Assembly: GCA_934178555.1 (NCBI GenBank)
Contig: CAKPQL010000006.1
Span: forward strand, 1-64,000
Length of the DNA: 64,000 nt
Direction: 5' to 3'
Source of the DNA: an uncultured Clostridia bacterium
GTDB lineage: Bacteria; Bacillota; Clostridia; TANB77; CAG-508
The notes beneath the pieces are model-generated. The model was given only the letters and a program-made list of their open reading frames with translations, ran no database searches and was not told the origin of the DNA. The number at the start of each line of letters is the position of its first letter. Within the stretch, counting starts at the first letter, position 1. Positions 1 through 9,942 of the stretch are shown piece after piece. Position numbers and translations under genes: made by a program.

Positions 1-3000
1 GCCTTTACTATCATATACTCCTATTATCGCACCTGATAATACTTCTGTTGTTCCTGCTCTCATCTTTGTTATTGTTACATTTGCTGTTATTTTACTACTA
101 TAAATTATTCCATTATTGCCATCTTCAAATGTTACAACACCATCTTCTGACACCAATATTTTATATATCTTACCATCTTTAATATATCCTATCGGATAAA
201 CTTGCTCTTTGCAGTAATATGTTCCTGCTGCAAATCCCCTTAATATTATTTTTCCTTCCTCATTAGTTACTCCTTTTATACTATTTCCATCTTTTCCTAT
301 TACCTCATTTTCTGCCAGCTCATCATAAAACAATCTAAATTCTGCTCCTGGTATAGGTTCTTGTGTGTCCTTATCCAAATTTATTAATTCAATTGTTAAT
401 GGATTGTTCACAAAAACTATATTGATATCTTCACCAGTATTTACATCTACTACTTTTCCATCATTTGTAAATTCAAATACTTTTGCAGTTGAATCTTTAA
501 TATATCCACCTGGAGCTCCGAATTTCTTGAATTGTATATACTCCTACTGGTATACCTTTAATTTCAAATATACCACTGGTATCACTTTTACCCTCACTTA
601 TTATTGTGCCTTCTTCATCTTTTACTTCAAATATTGCTCCTTCCAAATAATTTCCATTTTCATCTGTTTTTAGTACATTAATACTATAGTCTTCTATAGT
701 TAGAGAAAATTCTTCGAAATTAATTTTAGTTAATTTTCCACAATTATGTTGCAGATATGAAGAAACCAAACCGAAACTTTCTCCTACGTGATTATCATAA
801 TTTAATTGCTCATTTATTATTTCAATATCATTATCCACAACTACTACTGAAGTTGGTGTAACCTCTACTGTTATATCATGTATAGTATCTGCTGTTTTTT
901 TAACAGTTGCAATAGTGCTTTTAGCATATGTAGTAGCAATAGTACTATTACTTTTAGTTTCAAATGTATCTATATCTATGTCATCAACTCTATATATACT
1001 AATTGCACTTTCTGAATATAATAAAATATATCCAGACAAAAGGTTATTTTCTATTGATGAATTAAATATAAATCCTGCTCCCTCTGCAGTATGATAAAGT
1101 ACTTCTGATTCATCTAAAACAAAATGAAAAGTTTTCTTACCAGCAAAATTATAATTTTTATATAAAAAATCTTTATATGAAACAATACCATATCCATAAA
1201 AATATATAGCATCATTGATAATTTGAATATGTTGCCCATTATATGCAGCATCATCGGTTGTTGTTCTTGTATACCATTCCCAATATTCATCTTTGAAATA
1301 TTCTATATCATCTAAGTTATAATTAATAATAGGAGTATCATTTCCCTCATTAATTTTCCAAATATAATCAAAATTCCAACTTTCATATGTACCTTGTTTT
1401 TTCATATCCTCAATTGATTTATAAGTTCCATTACTAGAACTTTGATTAATATTTTCTATATTCCAATATGAATTTACTATATCACCACTATTTAGACCTA
1501 CTATTCCTCCCTCATTCGCTGTTGTAGCATTTAATGTAGCTATACCAATAGCATATGTCATCCTTACAGTTTGTGTATTTGCCCCTGCTATACCACCTAT
1601 ATTAAGAGTATTAGCTTGTGCATCTATATTTCCTTTATAATAACTATTTTTTATAGTTCCAGAATTAGCACCTACTAATCCTCCTATATATGTTTTGGTT
1701 GAATTACTAGTAACTATATTTGAACAATTAATTGAGTATTTAATTAAAGATTTATTATATCCAACTAAACCACCAATATATGTTGTATTTACAACACTTG
1801 TGTTTTGTATATTACTTGCTCCTAATATTGATACATTTGCAATTTCTCCTCCAGTTGTATAACCTACTACACCTCCCACATATGCAGCATTACTATCTCC
1901 AGTCTTCGAGTTTGTATATGTAGTCACTATAGTTGCATTTTCTAATGTTAAATTTTTTATTACTCCTCCATCTATATATCCAAACACTCCTACATATTGT
2001 TCTGCGGATTCTATATTCATATTTTTTATTGTATATCCTGCTCCATCAAAAATTCCTGTAAATGGATTTGTTGCATTTCCTATTGGCTCAAATGTATTTG
2101 TAATATTTATGTCATTTCCTAATTTATAATACAATAAAGATGAATTAATTGTTACATCTTGCAAAGCCATTAAATTTTGTAATTCTTCTTGCGTTTTTAT
2201 TATATATGGATATTCTTTTGTACCTCCCCCTTCATATGCTGTATATGTGTAATTTTCTTTATTTACTTCTTCTGGTTTTTCTATATTTCTTAAATATGGT
2301 AAAGTTTGTCCTTCTTCCATATTCCATATTGTTTCAAAATCCCAATCTGTATACATACTTTTATATAGCATACTATTAAATAATTTTGCTATTCCACCAG
2401 TGCTTTCCTCTTGTCCTGTTGTTTCTGGACTCCAATATGAACTCGTTACTGTTGGTACTGCATTTGAACAACCTATTAAGCCTCCTAAGTTTGCTTTCGC
2501 AGTTGTTTCTGCATTTACTTCTCCTACTACATATGTGTTCGTTATAAATACTTTGTAATAATATGTGCTTGATTTTGATGTATATGTATTTAAATATATA
2601 TATCCTATTAATCCTCCTACATTCACTGTTTTTGTTGTTTTACCAACTATATTTCCTATTGCATACGCATTTGTTACTACTGTTGTTGAACCATTAGTTG
2701 CATTTGTTCCAGTTCCATATATATATCCTACTAATCCTCCTATATTTAATATTCCTGACGTTTCTGCATTTACATTTCCTGTTGTATATACATTTGTTAT
2801 CATTGTATATCTTGCACATCCCACTAATCCTCCTGCATACACTGTTCCCGTTGTAGAATTTATTGTTGTATTTCCTGTTGTATATGCATTTGTTATTTTT
2901 ACACATGTTGTTGAACTAGTTCCATATGTATATCCTACCAATCCTCCTACATATATTATACCTGTTTTTCCATTTCCTATTACTTCTACATTTGTATTTG

Positions 3001-4861
3001 CATAGTCTATATTTGTTTGGGTTGCATATCCTACTAATCCTCCCACATATGCAGTATTGGATCCAGCTGTATTTTCTACATTACTTGTTCCTATTATCTT
3101 TACATTTTCTATTGTTCCTACTTTTATGTATCCTATTAATCCTCCTACATATCCTACTGCACTCGAACTAGCATATGTACTTTTTACTGTTTCATTTTCT
3201 ATTATTAAATTTTTTACTGTTCCTCCATTTATATATCCAAACATTCCTACATATTGATTACTTGATTCTATATTCAAATTGCTTATTTTATAATTATTTC
3301 CATCCAATGTTCCTGTAAATGGATTTGTTGCATTTCCCATTACATCAAATTCATTCATTAAACTTATATTATTTGCTAATTTACAATGCGCTCCTAATTC
3401 ATTTCGTATTTTTTGTAATTGTTCCTCTGTTTTTATTATATATGGATTTGTTTCTGTTCCATCTCCCTCATATGCTGTATATGTGTAGTTTTCTTTATTT
3501 ACTTCTTCTGGTTTTACTATATTTCTTAAATATGGTAAAGTTTGTCCTTCTTCTATATTCCATATTGTTTCAAAATCCCACTCTGTATATATACTTTTAT
3601 ATAGCATACCTTGCAATAATTTTGATATTCCACCATTGCTTTCTTCTTGTCCTGTTGTTTCTGGACTCCAATATGAACTTGCCACTGTTGGTACTGCATT
3701 TGAATAGCCTATTAAGCCTCCTAAGTTTGCTTTCGCAGTTGTTTCTACATTTACTTCTCCTACTGCATATGTGTTCGTTATAAATACTTTGTAATAATAT
3801 GTGCTTGAATTTGATGTATATGTATTTAAATATATATATCCTATTAATCCTCCTACATTCACTGTTTTTGTTGTTTTACCAACTATATTTCCTATTGCAT
3901 ACGCATTTGTTACTACTGTTGTTGAACCATTAGTTGCATTTGTTCCAGTTCCATATATATATCCTACTAATCCTCCTATATTTAATATTCCTGACGTTTC
4001 TGCATTTACATTTCCTGTTGTATATACATTTGTTATCATTGTATATCTTGCACATCCCACTAATCCTCCTGCATACACTGTTCCCGTTGTAGAATTTATT
4101 GTTGTATTTCCTGTTGTATATGCATTTGTTATTTTTACACATGTTGTTGAACTAGTTCCATATGTATATCCTACCAATCCTCCTACATATATTATACCTG
4201 TTTTTCCATTTCCTATTACTTCTACATTTGTATTTGCATAGTCTATATTTGTTTGGGTTGCATATCCTACTAATCCTCCCACATATGCAGTATTGGATCC
4301 AGCTGTATTTTCTACATTACTTGTTCCTATTATCTTTACATTTTCTATTGTTCCTACTTTTATGTATCCTATTAATCCTCCTACATATCCTACTGCACTC
4401 GAACTAGCATATGTACTTTTTACTGTTTCATTTTCTATTATTAAATTTTTTACTGTTCCTCCATTTATATATCCAAACATCCCTACATATTGATTACTTG
4501 ATTCTATATTCAAATTGCTTATTTTATAATTATTTCCATCCAATGTTCCTGTAAAAGTGGAAGAAGATGATGTACCTAATATATTCCATGTTATATTTAC
4601 TAAATCTATATCGTCCATTAATATATATTTTCCTGACAAATTACTAGAAACCCCTATCAAATCATCAGCACTATAAATTCCTGTATACCCTTCTGGTACT
4701 TCTGATATATGTTCTATAACACTTTCTAATTCAATTGTTTCTTCCTCGTTTTCTAAATTCGTCGCAAATACACATATTACAACTACATTTAATAATACAA
4801 TCAATAAAATGGTTAAAATTAATCTAATTATTCTTCTATTCGTATACTCTAGGTTATTCAT
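1..4861 (-). CDS. GLUG-repeat/SpaA-domain surface protein, C-terminus beyond window, needs +1 shift at C520
   Basis: Large exported protein. A hydrophobic N-terminal segment (about residues 9-33) is followed by three blocks of GLUG-type repeats (recurring motifs such as YVGGLVGY and NAYTTGN), a lectin-like region around residues 1210-1400, and SpaA/prealbumin-like folds at the C-terminus. The first SpaA fold begins near residue 1405 (VLKTDENGNYLEGAIFEV). The zero frame stops at 497-499, directly after the strand ending YTIQEI. Skipping C520 gives QEI-GAPGGYIKD, and this frame stays open to base 1, adding a second SpaA fold (PGAEFRLFYDE) and the start of a third (VLSGAIIGVYD). AGGAG at 4870-4874 lies 8 nt from the ATG at 4861 but only 2 nt from the ATG at 4867, so 4861 is preferred. 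Blocks one and two are near-identical duplicates. It is probably an adhesin; the ligand is unknown and any wall anchor lies outside the window. Confidence 0.85.
518..520 (-). other. CGG +1 frameshift site 1 (C520 skipped)
   Basis: Coding strand reads ATT-CGG-AGC, and the zero frame ends at 497. Omitting C520 gives ATT-GGA-GCT-CCA, that is I-G-A-P, and an open frame to the window edge that continues the SpaA fold with two further SpaA units. Confidence 0.85.
2239..4556 (-). repeat. Near-identical tandem duplication inside the GLUG gene, period 1236 bp
   Basis: 2239-3320 and 3475-4556 match base for base over long stretches at a constant offset of 1236 bp. Only scattered substitutions are seen, mostly at the low-coordinate end. 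The match stops abruptly after 3320/4556. Each copy encodes one GLUG block of about 360 residues, so the gene gained a whole domain block by recent in-frame duplication. Confidence 0.9.
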
Positions 4862-5063
4862 ATTCATCTCTCCTATTTATATATTATATAAATATTTATA
4901 TTTTTTAAAGTAGTGAATTTTGTTTATATTTTCCACATATTGTCTAATTATTAGGGATTTAAAAGTTTTATAAACTCTAATTTTATATTATTTTTGTATT
5001 AATTTTATGTTACTTTATGTGTGTTTTTCTCGTATCTTTTCTACGGAAATAAACATAATAAAG

Positions 5064-5113
5064 AGTCCTAGCAAATTTAAAATTTCTTAATAACTTTTAA
5101 ATTTGCTAGGACT
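5064..5113 (-). terminator. Strong hairpin terminator after the glycosyltransferase
   Basis: Perfect 19-bp stem (5064-5082 with 5095-5113) and a 12-nt loop. It begins 18 nt past the stop at 5131, the stop reached only if both CGG shifts of the upstream gene are used. That position supports 5131 as the real gene end. No other gene is seen between 4862 and 5130. Confidence 0.8.
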
Positions 5114-5130
5114 TTATTTAATACTCATAT

Positions 5131-6260
5131 TTATTTTTTTAAAATAATTTCACATATATCATGTGTAGATCTTTTATTTGCCAAACCGTTTTATACTACC
5201 TTTCATCTTTTCTAACTTTTCATCAGAATCTACTATTGATTTTAAGACGCTCTTCACATCGTCATTCTTTTTTAGCCAAACACCCACTCCGCCTCTTTTC
5301 TAAAAATTCTGCATTTTGTTCTTCTTGTCCTGGTATTGGATTTATTATAATTATTGGCAATTCTGATGTCAGACTTTCTGTAGTAGTTAAACCTCCTGGC
5401 TTTGTAATTACCAAATTAGATATACTCATAAGTTCTGGTACCTTTTTTGTATATTCTAATACTTTTACTCTGTTACTACTATTACTATTTGTAACAATTC
5501 TATTAAAGGCTTCTTTCATTACTTCATTTCGTCCTGAAATTGCAATTACTTGAATATCTGTAAATTCTTTTATTAATGTTTCTAAAATTTCATAAGTTCT
5601 CTCTTTTCCAAGCCCCATTTCGCCTCCTCCAAAGAAGAGTACCGTCTTTTTATTTTCTTCTAAATTAAATTCCTTTAAAATTTCACTTCTATTAAAATTT
5701 TCTAAAAATTTTTCAGACATCGGTATTCCTGTTGGAAAAATTTTTTCTGCATTAATCCCCAAATTTATCATTGACTCTTTCATTCCTTCATGTGCCACAA
5801 AATATTTATCAATATACTCGGATTCCTGTAACCATTGGTTATGTATTTCATAATCTGTCATTATTGTTGCAATTTTACAATTTATTTTACCTTTTCTTTT
5901 TAATCTACCACACATTTGTGTTGCAAATGGATGTGTTGATATTATTATATCTGGACTTTTCTTTTGAATTAAATGATATAATTTTTTTGACATTAAAGCA
6001 TTTGTTTCATTACTTATTTTAGATAAAATTCCTTTTTCTGAATTAAAATAAACTCTCTTCCATACCCAGGGAGCTTTCTTTGCCATTTGATTGTATGCAC
6101 CTGTAGTAATTTTGTTTATAAATTTACTTATATACTCTATACAATCTATCATTTCAACATTTATATTTTCGTAATTTTGTTCTATATATTGTTTTATAGC
6201 ATTTGCTGCTGATTTATGTCCTCCACCATATGAACCATATAGTATTAAAATTTTTTCCAT
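5131..6260 (-). CDS. Glycosyltransferase of the UgtP/MGDG-synthase (GT28) family with two CGG +1 shifts
   Basis: Predicted membrane-associated enzyme transferring a sugar from a nucleotide donor to diacylglycerol, as in glycolipid anchor synthesis. The N-terminal acceptor-domain motif YGSYGGGHKSAA lies at residues 8-19. The C-terminal donor domain has FFGGGEMGLGKE, VITKPGGLTTTE and PIPGQEEQNAEFL. The zero frame stops at 5262, cutting the donor domain. Skipping C5291 restores EKR-GVGVWLKKNDDV. Skipping C5188 then yields the expected family ending GLANKRSTHDICEIILKK and a stop at 5131, giving 375 aa, the usual family length. GGAGG sits 5 nt before the ATG at 6260, which is better placed than the TTG at 6272. 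The exact lipid acceptor is inferred from the family only; monogalactosyl- or glucosyl-diacylglycerol synthesis are both possible. Confidence 0.85.
5186..5188 (-). other. CGG +1 frameshift site 3 (C5188 skipped)
   Basis: After the first shift in this gene the frame meets AAA-CGG-TTT and would stop at 5174. Skipping C5188 gives AAA-GGT-TTG-GCA and the C-terminus GLANKRSTHDICEIILKK. It fits the end of the family better than the truncated RFGK and puts the stop next to the terminator. Confidence 0.75.
5289..5291 (-). other. CGG +1 frameshift site 2 (C5291 skipped)
   Basis: Coding strand AGG-CGG-AGT; the zero frame ends at 5262. Dropping C5291 gives AGG-GGA-GTG-GGT, that is R-G-V-G-V-W, the conserved continuation after NAEFLEK in this glycosyltransferase family. 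Confidence 0.88.
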
Positions 6261-6286
6261 ATCTTCCTCCAAATCATTTTTTATAA

Positions 6287-6314
6287 ATTATATCATTATT
6301 TTTTTTTTATTCAA
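6287..6314 (-). promoter_or_regulatory. SigA-type promoter for the glycosyltransferase
   Basis: TTGAAT (6314-6309), 16-nt spacer, TATAAT (6292-6287), about 27 nt upstream of the ATG at 6260. Confidence 0.65.
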
Positions 6315-6340
6315 ATACTATTAAAAAAATAATCCAATTT

Positions 6341-6369
6341 GTATAATTTATGAAATTTTATGCAAAATA
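6341..6369 (+). promoter_or_regulatory. Candidate SigG-type promoter for sleB
   Basis: GTATA at 6341-6345 and CAAAATA at 6363-6369 with a 17-nt spacer. This resembles the forespore SigG pattern (GHATR / CATNNTA), and sleB is SigG-controlled in Bacillus. A similar CAAATAATA lies at 8433 before the spore protein gene. Assignment is by resemblance only. Confidence 0.35.
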
Positions 6370-6397
6370 TATGTAAATTTATTTTTAGGAGGACATT

Positions 6398-6871
6398 TTG
6401 AAAAATAAAAATATTTTTACATTTATTTCACTAATATTTTTAGTATTAACATTTATTTATTTTCGTATAAATACAATACCAGTTAAAGTATACGCTGTAG
6501 GTACTACAAATTCTACATCCGATCTTCAGCTTTTAGCACGAGCTATTAACGGAGAAGCTCGTGGAGAACCATATGAAGGTCAAGTAGCTGTTGGAGCTGT
6601 TATTTTAAACAGAGTAAAACATTCTAGCTTTCCTAATACAATCGCAGGAGTAATTTATCAATCTGGTGCATTTACAGCAGTATCAGATGGTCAAATAAAC
6701 ATTCCAATTTCACGAGGCTCAACTGTATTAAAAGCTGCCCAAGATGCATTAAATGGCTGGGATCCAACTAATGGATGCATTTATTATTTTAATCCCAATA
6801 CTGCTACTAGTAGTTGGATTTGGTCAAGACAAATTGTTATGACAATTGGTAAACATCATTTTTGCAAATAA
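6398..6871 (+). CDS. sleB: Spore cortex-lytic enzyme SleB (cell wall hydrolase, Hydrolase_2 family)
   Basis: Germination-specific enzyme that cleaves cortex peptidoglycan containing muramic-delta-lactam. An N-terminal hydrophobic segment (residues 5-25) exports it. The catalytic domain fills the rest, with the conserved ARAINGEARGEPYEGQVAVG segment carrying the active-site Glu, plus AVILNRV and the C-terminal SRQIVMTIGKHHF. At 157 aa it lacks the N-terminal peptidoglycan-binding domain of Bacillus SleB. AGGAGG (6387-6392) selects the TTG at 6398. It is followed by ypeB, the usual partner. A palindromic repeat starts at the base after its TAA. Confidence 0.92.
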   Translation: MKNKNIFTFISLIFLVLTFIYFRINTIPVKVYAVGTTNSTSDLQLLARAINGEARGEPYEGQVAVGAVILNRVKHSSFPNTIAGVIYQSGAFTAVSDGQINIPISRGSTVLKAAQDALNGWDPTNGCIYYFNPNTATSSWIWSRQIVMTIGKHHFCK

Positions 6872-6900
6872 TGAACTTTAAGTACTATACCTAAAGTTCA
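6872..6900. repeat. Palindromic repeat family, copy 1
   Basis: 29-nt inverted repeat starting TGAACTTTAAG with central loop CTA and one mismatch in the arms. It starts immediately after the sleB stop, inside the sleB-ypeB operon. Three related copies lie at 54874, 56515 and 61940. Confidence 0.75.
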
Positions 6901-6922
6901 AATAAGAAAGGATTTGAATTTA

Positions 6923-8314
6923 ATGAATTTTAAAGATAAAGTTATAGATTGGAAAAATAGATTAAAAGATAGACATATGTTTAGCATTATTATCGGTCTA
7001 ATAATAGTATGCCTAATACTTGGTGGAGTAATTTATAAAAAGCAAAAAGAATACAGACAAGTTATGGAAAATCAATATAATTTAGCTTTTTTCGAATTAG
7101 TAGATTATGTTCAAAATGTTGAAAATTACCTTGCAAAATCATTAATTTCTACTTCTCCTGAACACGGTGCTGAAACATTAACTAAAGTTTGGAAAGAAGC
7201 AAATTTAGCGCAAATATATTTATCTCAACTTCCTATAAACAATGAAGGCTTATCTAACACTGCAAGATTCTTAAATCAAGTAAGTGATTACAGTTATTCT
7301 TTATCTAGGAAAAACATCAATCATGATGCTCTTACTCAGGAAGATTTAGATAACCTAGAAGAACTTCATAACTACTGTGTTGAATTGCAAAACACTCTTA
7401 ATCAGTTATCTACAGAAATGACAGATGGAACAATAAGTTGGAAAGAATTAACTAAAAAAGGAAGCACAATGTTTGCTCAACAAGTTAGTAATAATTCTAA
7501 AGATAGTTTTAGCAATATAGATTCTAATTTTGGCGAATATGCTGGATTAATTTATGATGGTGCTTATTCTGAACATATAGATAAAGCAGAAAAAAGAGGA
7601 TTAACAGGCGATGATGTATCTGAAGAACAGGCCAAGGAAATAGCAATAAGTTTAATTGGTTCAGATAGAATACAAGATATTAATTCTAATGGATTTTCTG
7701 AAAACGGAAATATACCTTCATACAGTTTTTCTATTACATTAAAGGATAATGATAAAAATAACCCTATAAGTATTTCTATATCTAAAAAAGGTGGGCATAT
7801 TATATTTATGAACCACAATAGAAATATAACAGCAGAAACAATTTCACAAGACGATGCAAATAAAATTGGGAAGGATTTTTTAACAAGCAAGGGCTATGCT
7901 AATATGAAAGAAACATACTATATAAAGCAAGATGGCATTGTTACAATAAACTATGCATATAGTCAAAATGACGTAACTATTTATCCTGATTTAATTAAAT
8001 TAAAAATTGCATTAGATAATGGAGAAATTCTAGGAATGGAAACCACTGGATATTTGAATTCGCATACTGAAAGAACTATTCCAACACCAACTATATCTAT
8101 GGATGAAGCTAAATCTCATTTAAATAGCAAATTAGAAATTACCAGTGAAGGATTTGCAATTATACCAACAGAATGGAAAACAGAAGTATTTTGCTATGAA
8201 TTCAAAGGAAAAGTTAATAACACAGATTTTTTAGTTTATATAAACGCTGAAACTGGAAAAGAAGAGAATATATTAGTAATTATAAATACACCAAACGGAA
8301 CATTAACTATGTAA
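6923..8314 (+). CDS. ypeB: Germination protein YpeB
   Basis: Partner of SleB. In Bacillus, YpeB and SleB depend on each other for stability and placement in the spore. A cytoplasmic N-terminus and transmembrane segment (about residues 17-38, IIIGLIIVCLILGGVIY) precede a helical YPEB region and C-terminal PepSY-type repeats (DDVSEEQAKEIAISLIG, QDDANKIGKDFL, MDEAKSHLN). 463 aa, close to the family length of about 450. AAGAAAGGA at 6904-6912 is 10 nt from the ATG at 6923 but abuts the upstream in-frame TTG at 6914, so 6923 is chosen. It is co-transcribed with sleB. Confidence 0.92.
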   Translation: MNFKDKVIDWKNRLKDRHMFSIIIGLIIVCLILGGVIYKKQKEYRQVMENQYNLAFFELVDYVQNVENYLAKSLISTSPEHGAETLTKVWKEANLAQIYLSQLPINNEGLSNTARFLNQVSDYSYSLSRKNINHDALTQEDLDNLEELHNYCVELQNTLNQLSTEMTDGTISWKELTKKGSTMFAQQVSNNSKDSFSNIDSNFGEYAGLIYDGAYSEHIDKAEKRGLTGDDVSEEQAKEIAISLIGSDRIQDINSNGFSENGNIPSYSFSITLKDNDKNNPISISISKKGGHIIFMNHNRNITAETISQDDANKIGKDFLTSKGYANMKETYYIKQDGIVTINYAYSQNDVTIYPDLIKLKIALDNGEILGMETTGYLNSHTERTIPTPTISMDEAKSHLNSKLEITSEGFAIIPTEWKTEVFCYEFKGKVNNTDFLVYINAETGKEENILVIINTPNGTLTM

Positions 8315-8446
8315 ATTTAAGACAAAAACACACTAAACAATAGAAATTAAAAATATCACACTTAAAATAATTTTAAGCCATATATCAATTTTTATATTGC
8401 AAAAATTTTCATTAATAATATATCTTATTTTGCAAATAATATATTT

Positions 8447-8471
8447 AGAAAGATATGATTTTATCTTTCTA
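8447..8471 (+). promoter_or_regulatory. Hairpin just upstream of the spore-protein ribosome binding site
   Basis: Inverted repeat TAGAAAGAT/ATCTTTCTA (about 9 bp) directly before AGGAGG. It may be a 5' stabilising stem in the leader of the small spore protein mRNA, which would suit a very highly expressed gene. The rest of 8315-8485 shows only AT-rich leader sequence. Confidence 0.4.
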
Positions 8472-8485
8472 AGGAGGGAATTATA

Positions 8486-8653
8486 ATGTCTATAAAAAAC
8501 ACTATAATGTCTGAAAACCTTAAAGAAGAAATTGCAAAAGAACTAGGTGTATTCGACCAAGTAAAACAAGATGGTGGATGGGAAAATATCTCATCTAAGA
8601 CATGTGGTAGTATGGTTAAAAAAGCTATAGAAATAGCAAATAGAAAAGTATAA
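8486..8653 (+). CDS. Small acid-soluble spore protein, alpha/beta type
   Basis: 55-residue protein predicted to coat and protect DNA in the dormant spore. The sequence EEIAKELGVFDQV then GGWENISSKTCGSM and VKKAIEIANRK matches the alpha/beta SASP pattern, including the conserved Gly-Trp and Cys-Gly region typical of short clostridial members. A strong AGGAGGG precedes the ATG at 8486 and a SigG-like -10 sequence lies near 8433. A strong terminator follows immediately. Confidence 0.85.
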   Translation: MSIKNTIMSENLKEEIAKELGVFDQVKQDGGWENISSKTCGSMVKKAIEIANRKV

Positions 8654-8654
8654 T

Positions 8655-8689
8655 AAAAAAGGGTCATTGTTCAATATGACCCTTTTTTT
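8655..8689 (+). terminator. Bidirectional terminator between the spore protein gene and tagO
   Basis: A-rich run, stem GGGTCAT (8661-8667) with ATGACCC (8676-8682), then seven T. The flanking A and T runs make it work on both strands, which suits the converging genes. Confidence 0.9.
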
Positions 8690-8697
8690 ATATCGAT

Positions 8698-9780
8698 TTA
8701 TTCTTTTCCCTCTTTTATTTTGAAAATATCTTTATAGCCAATCATAATTATTGCTACCATTATAAATGCAAAAGATATTGCCTTCCATATTCCACTTTCT
8801 AAAAGTATTATTGCAAACATTCCAAAAATTGCACTTATTCCATATAATATAAGAACTGCTTGTTTTTGAGTATATCCTCTTTTCATTAATCTATGATGTA
8901 TATGACCATTATCTGCATTAAATATAGCTTTTATAGATTTTTCTTTTATTACTCTTCTAAAAATTGCAAATATTGTATCACATATAGGCAATGCCAACAC
9001 TATTAAAGGTGCAATCAATACAATGGCAGTATACGTCTTTGCCATTCCTAATATTGATATTATTGATAACGAATATCCTAAAAAATTAGTTCCAGTATCA
9101 CCTATAAAAGTTTTAGCTGGATTAAAATTGAATGGCAAAAATCCAACTATTCCTCCTGCTAATGCTGTTATTAATATTGTTGCAATTATAGGAGAATCAT
9201 TTAATGAAAATATAATTACTAAAGATAAACAAGATATAAGTGATATTCCTGATGATAATCCATCTAATCCATCAATTAAATTTATTGCGTTAGTAATCAC
9301 AACAATCCACATTATTGTAATTATTTTAGAAATTACTTCACTTATACCAATCTCACTAAATACTTTCATATTTATTTGGTCTATTACAATTCCACTTTGT
9401 ACTACAATAAATGCAGCAATCACTTGTGCAGTTAATTTTACTAATGCTGGAACACCTCTTAAATCATCTATAAAACATACAATTCCTAGGATTAAAAAAC
9501 CTAGAAAGAATCCAATCATTTTTATATAATAATTTTCTGGTCCTCTTAAATTTATTGTATTTTCTAAGGACATAACTATAAACAAGTATACTATTGAAAC
9601 TATAAAACCTGCTATTACAGCTAGTCCTCCAAGCCTTGGTACTGTTTTTTTATGTATCTTTCTTGGTTCTGTTGGTACATCTACTGCTCCAATTTTTTTT
9701 GCTAATCTTATTGTATATGGTGTTGCTACAAAGCTAGTTATAAAGGCTAACAAAAATGCTATTGCTATATCTCCCCACAT
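8698..9780 (-). CDS. tagO: Undecaprenyl-phosphate GlcNAc-1-phosphate transferase (TagO/WecA/MraY family)
   Basis: Polytopic membrane enzyme that loads a HexNAc-1-phosphate onto undecaprenyl phosphate and starts teichoic-acid-type or surface polysaccharide synthesis. Family motifs in order: IHKKTVPRLGG near the N-terminus, CFIDDLRG (catalytic Asp pair), NAINLIDGLDGL, FIGDTGTNFLGY, and the NGHIHHRL histidine loop that separates TagO/WecA enzymes from MraY. 360 aa with about ten membrane segments. AAGGAG precedes the ATG at 9780, so the upstream in-frame start at 9831 is not used. It is divergent from murF and converges on the spore protein gene. Confidence 0.88.
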   Translation of the reverse strand: MWGDIAIAFLLAFITSFVATPYTIRLAKKIGAVDVPTEPRKIHKKTVPRLGGLAVIAGFIVSIVYLFIVMSLENTINLRGPENYYIKMIGFFLGFLILGIVCFIDDLRGVPALVKLTAQVIAAFIVVQSGIVIDQINMKVFSEIGISEVISKIITIMWIVVITNAINLIDGLDGLSSGISLISCLSLVIIFSLNDSPIIATILITALAGGIVGFLPFNFNPAKTFIGDTGTNFLGYSLSIISILGMAKTYTAIVLIAPLIVLALPICDTIFAIFRRVIKEKSIKAIFNADNGHIHHRLMKRGYTQKQAVLILYGISAIFGMFAIILLESGIWKAISFAFIMVAIIMIGYKDIFKIKEGKE

Positions 9781-9802
9781 ATTTATTATCTCCTTTTTTG
9801 TA

Positions 9803-9831
9803 ATTTTATATTTATTAATATAATTTGTCAA
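9803..9831 (-). promoter_or_regulatory. SigA-type promoter for tagO
   Basis: TTGACA (9831-9826), 17-nt spacer, TAAAAT (9808-9803), 23 nt upstream of the ATG at 9780. Confidence 0.75.
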
Positions 9832-9942
9832 GGAAACCCTAAAATTTTGTCAATTTCAAAATTCACTTTATTTTTTGTGTAAAAAGGTATAGAATTATCA
9901 TATTAATATAAAGAGACTGTTTGAAAGGAATGATAATTTTTT

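Noticed and set aside
2239..4556. Mobile element or CRISPR-like array as source of the repeats
   Set aside because: The repeats are inside one reading frame and encode domain blocks. No transposase, terminal inverted repeats, spacers or direct-repeat array is present anywhere in the window.
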